A stretch of DNA of 7,562 bases from JAFGSZ01 sp964492185 (lineage in GTDB: Bacteria; Bacteroidota; Bacteroidia; Bacteroidales; UBA10428): positions 1 through 7,562 of the forward strand of contig CAZBJH010000145.1 in NCBI GenBank assembly GCA_964492185.1, in the 5' to 3' direction. A program made the translations under genes and the position numbers. Every line of letters starts with the position of its first letter. Position 1 is the stretch's first letter. Below, piece after piece: positions 6,648 to 7,562 of this stretch. The notes beneath the pieces were generated by a model. That model did no database searches and had not been told where the DNA came from. It saw nothing but the letters and a program-made list of their open reading frames with translations.

Positions 6648-7064
6648 TCAATCTTCTTTTTCAAAGTGTATGCTTCCTGTACTACCTCCTGACAAAGTAT
6701 AGGATCCACTCATTTTGTCATTCTCATCACCCGATACCGTCAGATCGTATTTGCACCACATATTATGTGGCAAGGTACATTCCAGATAAACAGAAATGCC
6801 GTCGACAGAACCGGAAAGTGGTCCGTCAACAGTTCCTGTTGACGCTCTCTGAGTTCCTGTAAGATCCTTTCCTTCCTGGGTCAGGTCGAAAATCGTAAGA
6901 ATATCGCAGGGATCTGTCTGCGTCCATGTTCCGGTCAAATCAATTTGTTCCGGACCCGAGGACCCGTTATCATCATTCGCACACCCACCCATGAAGAAGA
7001 AAAATGTCAGGGCCATAAAAAGCCAGGGAAGAACATTGATAATATAAATCTTCTTTTTTTTCAT
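6648..7064 (-). CDS. Small predicted lipoprotein of unknown function
   Basis: A 138-residue exported protein. From the ATG at 7064 it begins with MKKKK, a hydrophobic stretch (about residues 6-24) and a lipobox-like FMGGC with C28 as the acylated cysteine; methionine at -3 is a less common lipobox residue. The cysteine is followed by ANDDNG, acidic residues close behind it as in Bacteroidota lipoproteins sent to the outer surface, so surface exposure is plausible. The mature part (about 110 residues) is rich in G, S, T and D with repeated strand-like patterns (LTGTW, LTGT, GPLSGSVDG, MSGSYTLSGGSTGS), like small secreted beta-sandwich or beta-barrel proteins, and has three further cysteines. 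No catalytic motif is visible. An upstream in-frame ATG at 7091 would add nine residues. I prefer 7064 because it gives a standard signal peptide and an AGGGG-like site lies about 5 bases upstream. It is a single gene flanked by direct repeats DR1 and DR2. Confidence 0.85.
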   Translation of the reverse strand: MKKKKIYIINVLPWLFMALTFFFFMGGCANDDNGSSGPEQIDLTGTWTQTDPCDILTIFDLTQEGKDLTGTQRASTGTVDGPLSGSVDGISVYLECTLPHNMWCKYDLTVSGDENDKMSGSYTLSGGSTGSIHFEKED

Positions 7065-7126
7065 AAAGCCCCTGTTACTTTTAGTATCCATTTACACTAA
7101 ACGGACTAAGCACATAATATACCAAG

Positions 7127-7134
7127 CAAATATA
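7127..7134 (-). promoter_or_regulatory. Candidate -7 promoter element of the lipoprotein gene
   Basis: The minus strand reads TATATTTG, an exact match to the Bacteroidota -7 consensus TAnnTTTG, 62 bases upstream of the chosen ATG. The region 19-21 bases further upstream has no TTTG, so the -33 element is missing or degenerate. The match is short and could be chance in AT-rich DNA. Confidence 0.35.
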
Positions 7135-7249
7135 CGATACATCAAAAGGATAATGCTGAGTTTATTAATATTCCCCGGTAAGTATTTAGGATTTCCCGTT
7201 GTTAAACTAGTATTCGCTCAGTAGCAGATTTCTTCAGGTTCGTTCATTC

Positions 7250-7341
7250 GTGTCGGGTAAGTCTTTTCACTATTCTTATGATATTTCTACAGATCATGAT
7301 TCTGCAGTAATTGAGAGTATGTAACGCCTCCCTGGTCCACC
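7250..7341 (-). repeat. Direct repeat DR2
   Basis: Second copy of the 92-base repeat at 6276-6367, same orientation, about 79% identical by hand count, starting 974 bases downstream of the first. On the minus strand an ATG at 7370 opens a 27-codon frame (MKRK... then GGVTYSQLLQN, TAG at 7289-7287) that parallels the GGLTCSQLLQN frame of DR1, with two synonymous and two replacement changes across the aligned 11 codons. Inside, CCTGGT-CC-ACCAGG (7331-7344) is a compact palindrome absent from DR1. Confidence 0.7.
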
Positions 7342-7453
7342 AGGTATTGTTGTTTCGTTTTTCTTTTCATCGATTAATAATCCAATGGGATAGCAGGATG
7401 TTTTAAAAATATATGAAACAACTAATTTTTCCGGTAAATACGGTATTAATTAG

Positions 7454-7562
7454 AGTTTGTCTATAAAGTCATAGTGTTTGTTCAGAATGTTCGAGATCAA
7501 GGCGCGCGAACATTTTAAACCGCGGTATACTAAAGTATTTGAGGATTTAAAAAGTTTTCACA
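7454..7562. repeat. Probable dispersed intergenic repeat, cut by the window end
   Basis: From about 7454 to the last base the sequence changes character: GTTTGTCTATAAAGTC, a hairpin AATGTTCG (7486-7493) with CGAACATT (7507-7514), GGCGCGCG, then the palindromes CCGCGG and GTATAC. It resembles a repeat I associate with intergenic regions of Bacteroidota genomes, but only one copy is in the window and it is incomplete, so the call rests on recollection and structure. No coding frame is supported. Confidence 0.35.

Noticed and set aside
6276..7341. CRISPR-like repeats
   Set aside because: There are only two copies of a 92-base diverged repeat, 974 bases apart and separated by a gene; no regular spacers exist.

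Overview
The window looks like Bacteroidota (Bacteroidales/Marinilabiliales-like) chromosomal DNA. The base composition is AT-rich, and the largest gene is a hybrid two-component system (HTCS) protein, a regulator architecture typical of this phylum. Ribosome binding sites are weak or absent, one TAnnTTTG-type promoter candidate is visible, and the intergenic DNA is loaded with structured dispersed repeats and gene relics. Genus or species cannot be told from the sequence.

Layout. (1) Positions 1-3798 (+) hold an HTCS sensor/regulator whose 5' end lies outside the window: beta-propeller sensor, Y_Y_Y domain, membrane helix, histidine kinase, receiver and AraC-type HTH. (2) Positions 3799-4521 hold no convincing gene. 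A relatively GC-rich, hairpin-rich block is followed by a nested palindrome/terminator-like structure, a structured repeat (copy A) and an AT-rich leader. (3) Positions 4522-5550 (+) encode a two-domain protein: an N-terminal FMN-binding split barrel of the pyridoxamine-phosphate-oxidase/Nim type fused to a C-terminal RimJ/RimL-type GNAT acetyltransferase. (4) Positions 5551-6647 hold no intact gene. They contain the broken start of an IS1182-like transposase (+), the last 44 codons of a SpoIIE/PP2C-type phosphatase (-), an inverted copy (copy B) of the structured repeat, and the first member of a direct-repeat pair. (5) Positions 6648-7064 (-) encode a small predicted lipoprotein. (6) Positions 7065-7562 hold its promoter region, the second direct repeat and the edge of another probable dispersed repeat.

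The three intact or near-intact genes do not form an obvious operon or pathway. The HTCS is the kind of regulator that normally controls a polysaccharide utilisation locus, but no SusC/SusD or glycoside hydrolase gene lies downstream here, so its target would have to be upstream. The flavin/GNAT fusion and the lipoprotein stand alone, each bracketed by repeats: the fusion by inverted copies A/B, the lipoprotein by the direct repeats at 6276-6367 and 7250-7341. The most notable signal is this accessory mosaic: two separate cargo genes, each enclosed by a different repeat pair, with truncated transposase and phosphatase relics between them. I found no CRISPR array, tRNA, rRNA or phage module. 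All homology statements are from memory and reading, not from database searches.
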